DNA of 18,664 nucleotides from an uncultured Ignavibacteriota bacterium (GCA_937983305.1 CALKAJ010000145.1:1-18664); one strand, 5' to 3'; shown: positions 1-8,886, numbered from the stretch's first letter. The notes: generated from the sequence alone by a model not told the origin. Numbers and translations are program-made.

Positions 1-46
1 AGATGGTGATTCGTGACTGGAGTTCAGACGTGTGCTCTTCCGATCT
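1..46 (+). other. Untrimmed Illumina TruSeq adapter with i7 index (artefact)
   Basis: This is not biological sequence. Bases 13-46 match the TruSeq index adapter, beginning GTGACTGGAGTTCAGACG and ending GCTCTTCCGATCT. Bases 1-4 (AGAT) match the end of the P7 flow-cell sequence, and bases 5-12 (GGTGATTC) sit exactly where an 8-base i7 index belongs. The genomic insert should start at 47. The adapter identity is from memory of the published oligo; the order P7 end, index, adapter, insert is seen directly. Confidence 0.96.
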
Positions 47-70
47 ATTCCTTTTCGCCATATTTATTTT

Positions 71-3000
71 TTAAATTTGATGTTTTGCAAAAATTAATTC
101 CGAAATCAGTTCTTCTGATTTTTTAAGTCTTTCTTCATCATACTTTACGCCTTCACAATCTGCTTCAATTTTAAGTTTAACTTCTATGATAAGCTGTATC
201 CTTGAGTTCGATATATTATAACTTCCTGCCTTTGATTTACTAATTGTTTCTATAAGATTTTCAAAAAATCCGCTCTTGAATATTCTATGCTCCTTATCTT
301 TTGGAAAATATAACGATAATTGTAATTCATTTAAAACTATTTTTTCGAGACCTAAATCTCCTGTCAATAATTTTAATTTCACAACATTAATTAGATTTTC
401 AGTTTCCGGGGGAATTTTTCCGAATCTGTCCGATAACTCGCTTTTGATTTCCTGTAATTCCGATTCGGATAAACTGTTATACAATCTTTTATAAATATTA
501 AAACGTTCTGTTTCATTCGAAATGTAATCCGGTGGGAGTAAGGCGTTTAAATCGTTCTCAAATATTATTCCCGAAATTTCTTTTTTCTTCTTCATTGATT
601 CCGATATCTTCTGCTGGGTTGTATCATCTTTAAACAACTCTCCGAATTCCTTATCTTTTATTTCCGCTACTGCTTCTTCAATAATTTCCATAAACAATTC
701 GAAACCAACCTGTTGAACAAATCCGCTTTGCTCCCTGCCAAGCATATTCCCTACTCCTCTTATTTCCATATCGCGCATTGCAAGATTGAACCCCGAACCT
801 AAATCAGTATATTCTTCTATTGCCTGTAAGCGTCTGATTGCGTTTGATGTAAGGGTACTTGTTGGAGGTGAAACAAAATATGCATAAGCCTGCGAAGAAC
901 TTCTCCCTACTCTTCCTCTGAGCTGATAAAGTTCCGAGAGTCCGTAAGCATTTGCATTATTAATAATAATTGTATTTACGTTTGGTATATCCAGTCCTGA
1001 TTCAATAATTTTTGTACAAACAAGAACGTTCAATTTCTTTTCTATAAAATCAACAATAATATCTTCAAGTTCATTCCCTTCCATTTGCCCGTGTGCAATT
1101 CCAACCTTTGCATTTGGTACAAGTTCCTTAATCCTGTCCGCAAATTTATATAGAGGGGCTATCTTGTCGTTTACAAAATATACCTGACCGTTTCTTGCAA
1201 GTTCTTTTCTTATAATATCTCCGATTAATCTCCAGTCAAGTTTGATTATTTCCGTAATTATCGGCTTTCTGTTCTTGGGAGGTGAGTTAATAACCGACAA
1301 ATCTCTTGCTCCCAAAAGCGAAAAATTCATTGTCCTCGGAATTGGAGTTGCAGTCAGAGTCAATGTATCAACTCCCGGACTTAATGCTCTTAGTTTTTCT
1401 TTTGCTTTTACTCCAAACTTCTGCTCTTCGTCTATTACCAGCAATCCAAGATTTTTAAATTTAATATCCTTCGACAAAATCCTGTGAGTACCAATAAGAA
1501 TATTAATTTTTCCTTCTTCTGTTTTTTTAAGTATTTCAGTCTGCTCCTTCTTTTTATGCATCCTTGTTATACACTGTGTCTCAACTGCAAAAGGGGAAAG
1601 TCTGTCTCTGAAAGTATTATAGTGCTGAATTGCAAGTATGGTAGTTGGTACAAGAATGGCAACCTGCCTGTTATCTAAAACACATTTGAATGCGGCACGT
1701 ACGGCAACTTCGGTTTTTCCGAATCCAACGTCTCCGCATACAAGTCTGTCCATTGGATTGGGAGATTCCATATCCTGCTTTACTTCTTCAGTTGCTCTTG
1801 CCTGGTCGGGAGTATCTTCGTATATAAATCCTGCTTCAAGTTCTCTTTGCCAGTGTGAATCTGCCGAAAATGCAAATCCTTCCGATACTTTCCTTTTTGC
1901 ATAAAGAAGTATCAAATCCCTCGCAATATCCTGAACCTTCTTTTTCGTTTTTGCTTTTAAATTTTCCCATTCACTTCCGCCAAGTCTTGTGAGCTTTGGG
2001 GTAAAACCTTCATTTGCGGAATACTTGCTGATTAAATTTACATAGTTTAAACTCAGATAAATAATGTCATTTTCTGCATAAGTAATTTTAACTACTTCCT
2101 GAGCACCGTTTCCCGTTTTAATAGTTTTCAGTCCGGAATAAACACCTATTCCAAAGTCCCTGTGAACTACAAGATCGCCATATCTCAGTTCTTTCAGCTC
2201 TTCGAATGTAATTCCCCTGAATTTCTTCTTTCTTTTTTTTATTTGACGGAAATACCTTCCGAATATTTCGTGCTCGGTATAGAAAAGAAGTTTTGCTTCG
2301 TGACTTATAAATCCTGAATGAGGGGAATCGCTTAATACTTTAATTTTTCCAAATAAATTTTCCTTGTCATAATCTTCAATAAGATTACGCATTCGCTTCG
2401 CCTGATATTCATCGGAACAGGCAATAAACAGATGATAGTCCTTATTAGCAAAATCGGAAATATTTTCTTCAAGCAGTTTTATATTGGAATGAAAATCGGG
2501 CTGGGGTTTTGTCCTGAAATTAATAACTTCGTTTTCGGAATTATCGAATGTGAGAATGTTAATGCATTTAAACCCTGCAGATAAATTATTTAATAATTCT
2601 TTGGATATATAATTTTCCTGCAGTTCAATATCTTCAAATATCAAAATACTTCCTTCCGGAATATAATCAAGAACTGTATCCGTAATATTAGATTTGCCTT
2701 CTTCACTTTCTGAAATATTCATACTAATCCTGACAACATCAAGCATTCGCAATGAACGCTGAGTTGTAATATCAAACTCTCTGATAGATTCAACCGTCTC
2801 CCCGAAAAATTCAATCCGAAGCGGCGAGTCATATCTTTCAGGAAATAAATCAACTATCCCGCCTCTTACAGAGAAATCTCCTGTTTCATCAACGAAATCC
2901 TTTTTAGTATAGTTATATTCTTCGAGCTTTTGAATTAATTCTTCGAATAAATATTCTTCGCCCTTTTTCAATTCAACTATACTGTCGGAAAATTTTTCCT

Positions 3001-3367
3001 TTGAAATTGTTTTCTCGTGAATTTTTGTTGAATCAATAAAGACCGCAAATTTATCTTCAGAGCTTAAAAGCGATAGAGCTTTACTTAAACTATCCGAATC
3101 AAGAGTTTTTTCATCCGAAAATATTCCCGTGTATTCATAATCACTTATTACCTCGAAATCCTCTTTCACTTTCCGGAGTGTTTCAAGGTCAGATGAAAAA
3201 TAAACGATTTTCCCTTTTGATTTTCCGGCAATGTAATTCAGAAAGAAAGCCCTTGATGAACCGAAAAGCCCTGAAACATCTACTTTGCCTGTACCATCGA
3301 GAAATTTATCAAGCTGTGCAAACGTTCCGGAATTATAAAGAATTTTTGCAATATTCTTAAACAACAT
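71..3367 (-). CDS. mfd: Transcription-repair coupling factor Mfd
   Basis: Cytoplasmic ATP-dependent translocase that removes RNA polymerase stalled at DNA lesions and recruits UvrA for nucleotide excision repair. From ATG 3367 it is 1098 aa, close to the family's usual 1100-1150. Residues 1 to about 340 are the UvrB-like N-terminal part, with no working Walker box, as is normal for Mfd. The RNA-polymerase-interacting domain follows at about 385-445 (VVHRDFGIGVYSG). The helicase/translocase core has Walker A GDVGFGKT near 545-552, DEEQ near 646, TATPIPRT near 673 and RGRVGRS near 817. The C-terminal TRCF domain includes LLPPDYI and ERFNIYKRLY. A TTG at 3385 could add 6 residues, but AGGGGG lies just upstream of ATG 3367, which makes that ATG the better start. 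It overlaps the end of rsmA by 11 bp, suggesting cotranscription. Confidence 0.97.
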   Translation of the reverse strand: MLFKNIAKILYNSGTFAQLDKFLDGTGKVDVSGLFGSSRAFFLNYIAGKSKGKIVYFSSDLETLRKVKEDFEVISDYEYTGIFSDEKTLDSDSLSKALSLLSSEDKFAVFIDSTKIHEKTISKEKFSDSIVELKKGEEYLFEELIQKLEEYNYTKKDFVDETGDFSVRGGIVDLFPERYDSPLRIEFFGETVESIREFDITTQRSLRMLDVVRISMNISESEEGKSNITDTVLDYIPEGSILIFEDIELQENYISKELLNNLSAGFKCINILTFDNSENEVINFRTKPQPDFHSNIKLLEENISDFANKDYHLFIACSDEYQAKRMRNLIEDYDKENLFGKIKVLSDSPHSGFISHEAKLLFYTEHEIFGRYFRQIKKRKKKFRGITFEELKELRYGDLVVHRDFGIGVYSGLKTIKTGNGAQEVVKITYAENDIIYLSLNYVNLISKYSANEGFTPKLTRLGGSEWENLKAKTKKKVQDIARDLILLYAKRKVSEGFAFSADSHWQRELEAGFIYEDTPDQARATEEVKQDMESPNPMDRLVCGDVGFGKTEVAVRAAFKCVLDNRQVAILVPTTILAIQHYNTFRDRLSPFAVETQCITRMHKKKEQTEILKKTEEGKINILIGTHRILSKDIKFKNLGLLVIDEEQKFGVKAKEKLRALSPGVDTLTLTATPIPRTMNFSLLGARDLSVINSPPKNRKPIITEIIKLDWRLIGDIIRKELARNGQVYFVNDKIAPLYKFADRIKELVPNAKVGIAHGQMEGNELEDIIVDFIEKKLNVLVCTKIIESGLDIPNVNTIIINNANAYGLSELYQLRGRVGRSSSQAYAYFVSPPTSTLTSNAIRRLQAIEEYTDLGSGFNLAMRDMEIRGVGNMLGREQSGFVQQVGFELFMEIIEEAVAEIKDKEFGELFKDDTTQQKISESMKKKKEISGIIFENDLNALLPPDYISNETERFNIYKRLYNSLSESELQEIKSELSDRFGKIPPETENLINVVKLKLLTGDLGLEKIVLNELQLSLYFPKDKEHRIFKSGFFENLIETISKSKAGSYNISNSRIQLIIEVKLKIEADCEGVKYDEERLKKSEELISELIFAKHQI

Positions 3368-4163
3368 CAACCCCCTGTTTCGCAATTTCGTTGCAAAGGA
3401 AAATAAACTCCTGCAAGGTCAATGATTCCGGTCTTCTGCTAAAATCAAAGTTGATTTTTTCCGGCTCGATATTATAGTTTTCAAATAATTTTTTCAAAGA
3501 ATTTCTCAATGTTTTTCTGCGTTTACCAAAACTTTCCCTTACCACAAGTTTTAACAGATTTTCGTTTTCAACCGGTTCCCTTTTTTCAAACTTAAATTTA
3601 ACAACGGCAGAATTTACTCTTGGCTTTGGGAAAAAAGCACCGGGCGAAACGGTAAATAACATTTCCGGCTTCGTATAATAATTTGTCTGAACCGATAAAA
3701 TTCCATATTCTTTTGTGTTTGGTTTGGCTACAAGTCTTTGTGCAACTTCCTTCTGCATCATCAAAACTGCAAAATCGAGTTTCTCTCCATTCTCAAATAA
3801 TTTAAATAAAATTGCAGTTGTAATGTGATAAGGAATATTTCCGGCAATTTTAATTTTCTTTGATGATGATAAATCTTTTTCAAAATCAAATTCAAGAAAA
3901 TCTTTTTCAAATATCTCAATTTGATTTCCAAGTGTTGCTTTCAGACTTAGAATGCATTTAGTATCAATTTCCACCGCATAATATTTTCCGCTGTTTCCTG
4001 CAATATGTTTACTTAAAGAGCCGTATCCGGGACCGATTTCAAGTATAGTATCATCCTTATTTAGTTCGAAGGCAGAAACAATTTTCTTTGCAATGTTTAC
4101 ATCTGTAAGGAAATTTTGCCCGAGAAATTTTTTAGGTTTGTATTTTGCAAATCTTTCGTCCAC
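3357..4163 (-). CDS. rsmA: 16S rRNA (adenine1518-N6/adenine1519-N6)-dimethyltransferase
   Basis: RsmA (KsgA) uses S-adenosylmethionine to dimethylate two adjacent adenines in the 3'-terminal helix of 16S rRNA late in 30S assembly. The protein is 268 aa, a typical length. Seen in order: N-terminal KPKKFLGQNFLTD (about 10-22), SAM-binding motif I ILEIGPGYGSLS (about 40-51), the NIPY catalytic motif (AGNIPYHIT, about 107-115), and FFPKPRVNSAVVKF in the C-terminal half. The start is GTG at 4163. It sits in a TAGTG overlap with the stop codon of the upstream acylase gene, so translation is probably coupled. No in-frame ATG gives a better N-terminus, and there is no clear Shine-Dalgarno sequence. 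The 3' end overlaps mfd by 11 bp. Confidence 0.97.
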   Translation of the reverse strand: MDERFAKYKPKKFLGQNFLTDVNIAKKIVSAFELNKDDTILEIGPGYGSLSKHIAGNSGKYYAVEIDTKCILSLKATLGNQIEIFEKDFLEFDFEKDLSSSKKIKIAGNIPYHITTAILFKLFENGEKLDFAVLMMQKEVAQRLVAKPNTKEYGILSVQTNYYTKPEMLFTVSPGAFFPKPRVNSAVVKFKFEKREPVENENLLKLVVRESFGKRRKTLRNSLKKLFENYNIEPEKINFDFSRRPESLTLQEFIFLCNEIAKQGVDVV

Positions 4164-6667
4164 TAATTTACTTTGGGTAATAATAACAGCTTTTTTATAT
4201 TTTCGTATTTTAACACCTTAAAATCATTTTTCACTATTTTATATTCTCCGTTTAGCCAAAGCCTCGCTTGATTTCTGTAATTGTCATAAGTATTCTGACC
4301 TGATTGTCCCGGCGGTAAGATTGAGTTATAAATATTTGTATTTGACATATCAATAATAAACCTCAAAGATGGTCCAAGATGAGATTCAAAATCAGATTTC
4401 GTTATTGCGTTTACGAAGCCGTATTGAATATTATTTATGGTTGTACCGCACCCGTTGCTTTCATAAGGTCCTATATCCAGTATTGCGGATAATGCCGGAA
4501 CCGCTCCGAGAGGATGCTTCATTTTCACCTTATGCAGGTCGCCCCAACGCCAGGTTGAAACATCCGCATTATTAAACTTATTTCTTAAAAACTCAATTGC
4601 ATCTTTAAAACTTTTCCTTAAAACGGTTTTCTTTTCAGGAAAATCTCTTCTCAGTAGTTTTGCGGTATTTCTGACAGGTATATTATTTAATGTAAGATAT
4701 TTATAAAATAAATCTTCTCCGAGTTTTTGTTTATATAAATTTTTATATAGTTCAAGTTCAAATTGTGCAAATATCATTGCTTCGGGACTTGTGCTTTTAA
4801 ACTCATAGTTCCACTTCATTAACATTGTCAGATAACTTCTCTCACCGATTGAAACCGTTACGGTATCTTTATACGCCTCAAATAATTCAGCACAAAAATC
4901 CTTTGCCTGCAAACTTTTTACATCGTTTTGCATAAGTTTAAATTCATTTGCCGAATAGTTATTTCTCGGTTTTAGAAGTTCGTCAATTCTCAATGCCCTG
5001 TAATGCGGCTCATAAAGATTTGAAATATAATATTTATAATCTTCTTTCGGTTTGTTATTAGCCGTTACAATATATCCTTCTTCCGGATTATACAGCGATG
5101 GAAGTTCATCAAATGGTACAAATCCCGCCCATTCAATCTCCCCTGCGGAAGGATAAATTGCTGAATATTCATATCCCGGATTTTCTCCCGATATAAATTT
5201 CCTGATTGGAATTTTCCCTGCCGCATGATAGCCAATATTATTCGATGTATCTGCATACACAAAATTAAGTGCAGGTAAGCCGAATGACCTTAAACCGTTT
5301 TTAAACTCATTCCAATCCGATGCCCTGCTGATATCATATACAGCACCAATTTCATCGCTGTATTCATATCCAGTCCATCTGAATGTTACAAGATATTTAT
5401 CGCCTGTTTTGAAATTTTGTGGCGAGGCAAATCCGCTTTTCTCGAGATTTGAAATCACAGGTCCATACTTTGTCGAATAAATATTAAACACGATTTCATC
5501 GTTTGTTCCTTTGACTTTAATAATCTCTGCTATACTGTCAAGCGGATAAGAATTTTCGTTAACAAGATATTTGTTGATTCCGGCAGAATCTTTTTGAAGT
5601 ATATAGAAATCCGCCTCGTCGTTCATCAGGTTAGTAATGCCCCAACTTATAATTCCATTACTGCCTATCATTATTCCGGGAGCGCCCGGAACTGAGAAGC
5701 CAAAAAATCTCGAATCGGTTTTTTTATCATATAAGTTAACTTCATACCACCTCGATGGTGTTAAGAGCGGAATATGCGGGTCATTGGCGAGAATGGGTTT
5801 TTTACTTTCTGATTTTTTCCCTGAGATTACCCACGCATTACTTCCGATATGACTTCCGTCAATATTGAAATATTTTTTATAATTCCATCCTGTTTCAAAA
5901 AATCCTCTTGCAAGCTCGGGCAATGCCGATAAATTTTCTTCTGTATTTTCTTCAAGTTCGGATGTATCGGGCTTTTCAATAATTTTTATTTTTCCCGGGC
6001 TCATAATTTCAGGAGCGTCTTCCGGGTAATTTGGAAAAAATTCCTTTGCTTTCTCAAGTCCGAATTTATTTACAATTAACCCAAAAGTATATTCGGTGTA
6101 CCAGGCAATATTCAATTCCCAGCCCATCATTCTCACAATCATAATCGAGTGCTCGGGCTTCCACGCATCCGGTTTATAATCAAGTACATCAAATTCAAGC
6201 GGAAGTTCTTTAATATGAGTCTTGATAAATTCGTTTACACCGTTTGAATAATTATCAAGTACAAGCTTGGTTTTTTCGGGTAGTGAATTATAAATTTTAT
6301 AAGATGCTCTGTTAATTCCAATTGTGCGGAATAATTTATCAAACTCAAGAACATCAGCCCCAAAAATCTCCGAGAGTCTGCCTTCCGCTGCCCTGCGTGA
6401 TAAATCCATTTGCCATAGCCTGTCCTGGGCGTGTGTATATCCAAGTGCAAAATAAAGGTCGTCTTCGTTGTTAGCTTCAATGTGAGAGACACCAAAATCA
6501 TCCCTGTAAATAATTACGGAATCATATAATTCGGCGGAACGGATTGTTCCGGATTCAATATAATCGCTCTTATCGGATAAATTTATAAAAAGAATATAGA
6601 AAGTAAGAACCGATACAAACAGAACAATAAATATACCTGCAAAATTTTTCAGAAAAGGTTTAAACAT
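4163..6667 (-). CDS. Penicillin acylase family protein (Ntn hydrolase, membrane-anchored)
   Basis: An 834-aa member of the penicillin G acylase/aculeacin/acyl-homoserine-lactone acylase family, which hydrolyses amide bonds of acylated small molecules after autocatalytic cleavage of a precursor. Residues about 10-29 form one hydrophobic segment, so the enzyme is exported and either anchored in the inner membrane or cleaved to the periplasm. The alpha-chain region has GYTHAQDRLWQMDLSRRAAEGRLSE (in part, about 76-100). The catalytic N-terminal serine of the beta chain is predicted at Ser276 in HIGSNAWV, preceded by Gly275. Beta-chain features include NDPH (about 295-298), VPGAPGIMIG, the YIVTANNKP segment that carries the oxyanion-hole Asn in the family, and CGTTIN near the C-terminus. 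The substrate cannot be read from sequence. It is the first gene of a run with rsmA and mfd, though a functional link is not evident. Confidence 0.92.
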   Translation of the reverse strand: MFKPFLKNFAGIFIVLFVSVLTFYILFINLSDKSDYIESGTIRSAELYDSVIIYRDDFGVSHIEANNEDDLYFALGYTHAQDRLWQMDLSRRAAEGRLSEIFGADVLEFDKLFRTIGINRASYKIYNSLPEKTKLVLDNYSNGVNEFIKTHIKELPLEFDVLDYKPDAWKPEHSIMIVRMMGWELNIAWYTEYTFGLIVNKFGLEKAKEFFPNYPEDAPEIMSPGKIKIIEKPDTSELEENTEENLSALPELARGFFETGWNYKKYFNIDGSHIGSNAWVISGKKSESKKPILANDPHIPLLTPSRWYEVNLYDKKTDSRFFGFSVPGAPGIMIGSNGIISWGITNLMNDEADFYILQKDSAGINKYLVNENSYPLDSIAEIIKVKGTNDEIVFNIYSTKYGPVISNLEKSGFASPQNFKTGDKYLVTFRWTGYEYSDEIGAVYDISRASDWNEFKNGLRSFGLPALNFVYADTSNNIGYHAAGKIPIRKFISGENPGYEYSAIYPSAGEIEWAGFVPFDELPSLYNPEEGYIVTANNKPKEDYKYYISNLYEPHYRALRIDELLKPRNNYSANEFKLMQNDVKSLQAKDFCAELFEAYKDTVTVSIGERSYLTMLMKWNYEFKSTSPEAMIFAQFELELYKNLYKQKLGEDLFYKYLTLNNIPVRNTAKLLRRDFPEKKTVLRKSFKDAIEFLRNKFNNADVSTWRWGDLHKVKMKHPLGAVPALSAILDIGPYESNGCGTTINNIQYGFVNAITKSDFESHLGPSLRFIIDMSNTNIYNSILPPGQSGQNTYDNYRNQARLWLNGEYKIVKNDFKVLKYENIKKLLLLPKVN

Positions 6668-6681
6668 ATAAGCCTAAAATA

Positions 6682-6717
6682 ATTATAATATTACACAAAT
6701 AAAATTATTTTCAACAA
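6682..6717 (-). promoter_or_regulatory. Possible sigma70-like promoter upstream of the acylase-rsmA-mfd run
   Basis: The 76-bp AT-rich gap between the endonuclease stop and the acylase start has, on the minus strand, TTGTTG (6712-6717), an 18-nt spacer and TAATAT (6688-6693). A TATAAT lies immediately after it (6682-6687). Such AT-rich matches arise by chance easily, and Bacteroidota-type promoters differ from this consensus, so this is only a candidate. Confidence 0.25.
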
Positions 6718-6743
6718 AATGACCATGCAAAATTAAAATGTTC

Positions 6744-8396
6744 TTATTTAACTAAAACAAGCTTTTTCAAATCCGAGAAGTCCATTCCGTCATTTACAAG
6801 AAACCTGAGGTAATAAACTCCGCTTGCAAGATTGCCGGCATCAAATACCGTTTTGTATATTCCGGCTTGTAATATTTCATTCACAAGTATTTTTACTTCT
6901 CTGCCAAAAATATCATATACTGCTAACTTGACTAACTTTGAGCTTGGAACTTGAAACTGTATTTCTGTCATTGAGTTAAACGGATTAGGGAAATTCTGTT
7001 CCAGTTTGAATTCATTTGGTACTTCACCGGAAATTTTCGAGATTCCAATTGTTGAATTTGAAAAACCTTTCAAAGAAATTACAATGTTGCTGTCGTTGTT
7101 GCCAACCGTCAGATTTGCATTATAAGTTGTATTTAATGCTGTTGGTTTAAATTTTACTTTAAGATATCTTAATTCACCGGAAGGAACTGAAGCAGGAACG
7201 GATTCTACAATAAATTGCGGTGCATTGGAAACTGCGGAGCTGATTGTAAGATTGGCTTTACCGTAATTCATAATTCCGATATAGTATGAGGCAGTATCAT
7301 TTACTGCAAGCGTATCATAAACCACATTATAAGGAGCCGCACTGATTTCCGGAACCGGAGTTCTGTTGGCTACAGTGAAAGTTGATTTAATTCTATCAAT
7401 AAATTCGGGATGGTCAATAAAAGGATTTCTTACATTCTGGAACGATTTAATTCTTGTATTTCGTAATCTTTCTCTTGCGTCAACTGTGTCAATTATATTG
7501 AAAAGTCTCAAAGCCGAATCCTGCTTTTGAGACATATAAGTTCCGAGATTACCGTATTTAACACAGAAATAAAATAATGAGCGTGCGACATTACCCTTAT
7601 GAACATTTCTCGGTTCAAATACAATTGTATTTTGATAATCATTTCCTCTTTTTGAACCGCCTTGCTGCCAGGTAATATTTGAAACTACAAATCCGAATGC
7701 ATAATTTGAACGGACGTTGTTTGAGTTTGCTTCAGTTGGATATAAATGATATATATCACTTTTCATTGGCTCATTTTCGTTGAAGAAACTTTGAGGATAT
7801 GTATGCTCGGTATTAAATCCGAGATTTTGAGCTACTGTTCTTGTGGCCGCCTTAATTTTTATTCCGGTATAGACACATTCAATAGTATCGCCGCCGTAAT
7901 CGTCAACTGTTTCAAACATTTTATCCCTGCCTGTATCATATCCGAGCGAGATATATCCGCTTGTAGTTAATGTTCTTAAAACCGTTTTCAATTGTTCGTC
8001 GTATAAGTTGTGGGTATTGGCATATTCCGTTTCAGGATGTTTTGCAAAAGCTGTAACATATTTCACAATCGGATAATTTAAACCCGTTGATTCAAAAATT
8101 AAAAAATCGCGGTAAGTTATATTTTGAATTGTTTTAAAGTAAACAGTAACCTGAATGCTGTCGTAAGGATTTATATTAAAAGGCGAGAAACTTCCGTAAT
8201 AAAAAGCAGGATTAGTTGATCTGAAATTAGAAATCGTAATTATTTTATTGGAAGAATTTTTCAAATAAAAAGATTTTGAGCCCTGAACCTTTGTTACGGC
8301 AGTATCGAAAAGAACATTTCCGGGTGAAGGCTGGGCTTGAATTTCAGATACCAATACACACACCACAAATAATAAAGCGGATAAATATTTAAGCAT
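6744..8396 (-). CDS. T9SS-secreted endonuclease I family nuclease
   Basis: A 550-aa secreted or surface nuclease. Residues 1-21 are a Sec signal peptide ending near EIQAQ. Residues about 25-118 form a beta-rich Ig-like domain (DUF1573/ASPM-Hydin type). Residues about 125-345 are an endonuclease I domain, with NTEHTYPQ (195-202, catalytic His198 predicted), SDIYHLYPTEANSNN (213-227), EPRNVHKGNVAR (261-272) and NPFIDHPEF. A second Ig-like domain covers about 355-445, and residues about 460-550 are a T9SS sorting domain (QNFPNPFNSMTEIQF, VYDIFGREV, LASGVYYLRF). Family members cut DNA and some RNA non-specifically, using a divalent metal. A role in nutrient scavenging or biofilm DNA turnover is inference. 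The ATG at 8396 lies 10 bp after the RapZ-like gene, suggesting cotranscription. The sorting domain is more diverged than those at 11-17 kb. Confidence 0.93.
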   Translation of the reverse strand: MLKYLSALLFVVCVLVSEIQAQPSPGNVLFDTAVTKVQGSKSFYLKNSSNKIITISNFRSTNPAFYYGSFSPFNINPYDSIQVTVYFKTIQNITYRDFLIFESTGLNYPIVKYVTAFAKHPETEYANTHNLYDEQLKTVLRTLTTSGYISLGYDTGRDKMFETVDDYGGDTIECVYTGIKIKAATRTVAQNLGFNTEHTYPQSFFNENEPMKSDIYHLYPTEANSNNVRSNYAFGFVVSNITWQQGGSKRGNDYQNTIVFEPRNVHKGNVARSLFYFCVKYGNLGTYMSQKQDSALRLFNIIDTVDARERLRNTRIKSFQNVRNPFIDHPEFIDRIKSTFTVANRTPVPEISAAPYNVVYDTLAVNDTASYYIGIMNYGKANLTISSAVSNAPQFIVESVPASVPSGELRYLKVKFKPTALNTTYNANLTVGNNDSNIVISLKGFSNSTIGISKISGEVPNEFKLEQNFPNPFNSMTEIQFQVPSSKLVKLAVYDIFGREVKILVNEILQAGIYKTVFDAGNLASGVYYLRFLVNDGMDFSDLKKLVLVK

Positions 8397-8406
8397 TATT
8401 GAAGAT

Positions 8407-8799
8407 TTAAATTTCGAGATGTTTTAAATTAAGGATTAATTGGGGATATTTATTTTTAAGATGAGAGTACAGGTTTTCAGCCGAATAAACAGAGCGATGC
8501 CTACCGCCTGTGCATCCGAAAGAAACCATTAAGTTTTCAAAATTCCGTGAGGTATAATTTTCAACTGCCTTATCAATTATTGAATATACATTATTAAGGA
8601 ATTCGGTCATTTCGGGCTGAGTCTGTAAAAATTTTTGGACTGGCTCATCTTTGCCGGTGTAATTCATTAAGTCGGGAAATCTGCCGGGATTGTTGATAAA
8701 CCTGCAATCGAATACGAAACCGCCTCCGTTGCCGGAATTATCAAAGGGAACATTTCCGTAAATAAAGCTGAACGAGAATATTTTTACTATTAATGACAA
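8407..8799 (-). CDS. Stand-alone RapZ C-terminal domain protein
   Basis: A 130-aa protein that corresponds over nearly its whole length to the C-terminal domain of RapZ (formerly YvcJ/UPF0042). Conserved blocks are SFIYGNVP (about 12-19), GFVFDCRFINNPG (about 27-39), YTGKDEPVQKFL and the hallmark FGCTGGRHRSVYSAENL. In enteric RapZ this domain binds glucosamine-6-phosphate and RNA partners. The N-terminal P-loop kinase-like domain is absent here and no matching open frame lies upstream. The only reasonable start after an in-frame TAA is TTG at 8799; there is no ATG before the conserved core. Its leader contains the inner arm of an 18-bp inverted repeat 6 nt before the start. The function in this lineage is not established. 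A link to amino-sugar or envelope metabolism would be by analogy only. Confidence 0.88.
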   Translation of the reverse strand: MSLIVKIFSFSFIYGNVPFDNSGNGGGFVFDCRFINNPGRFPDLMNYTGKDEPVQKFLQTQPEMTEFLNNVYSIIDKAVENYTSRNFENLMVSFGCTGGRHRSVYSAENLYSHLKNKYPQLILNLKHLEI

Positions 8800-8804
8800 A
8801 AGCG

Positions 8805-8878
8805 TGATTTCTTAACTATTTTTCTTAAATAAAGTGTAATATACTCAATACTAAAATAATAAAATAGTTAAGAAATCA
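8805..8878. repeat. Perfect 18-bp inverted repeat with 38-nt loop
   Basis: TGATTTCTTAACTATTTT at 8805-8822 is repeated in exact reverse complement at 8861-8878. The repeat fills nearly all of the gap between the DUF4349 gene stop (8887) and the RapZ-like gene start (8799). In minus-strand RNA the stem would end 5 nt before the TTG start codon. There is no T-tract or G/C-rich stem, so it is not a standard terminator, and I see no target-site duplication at the edges. Confidence 0.85.
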
Positions 8879-8886
8879 ACCTGATT

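Noticed and set aside
3368..3385. Longer mfd start at TTG 3385 (adds MRNRGL)
   Set aside because: The ATG at 3367 has a GGGGG-rich ribosome-site-like stretch just before it, and the extra residues add nothing recognisable.
8805..8878. The 18-bp inverted repeat as an intrinsic terminator of the DUF4349 gene
   Set aside because: The stem is AT-rich, the loop is 38 nt and no T-tract follows. It does not have the form of an intrinsic terminator.
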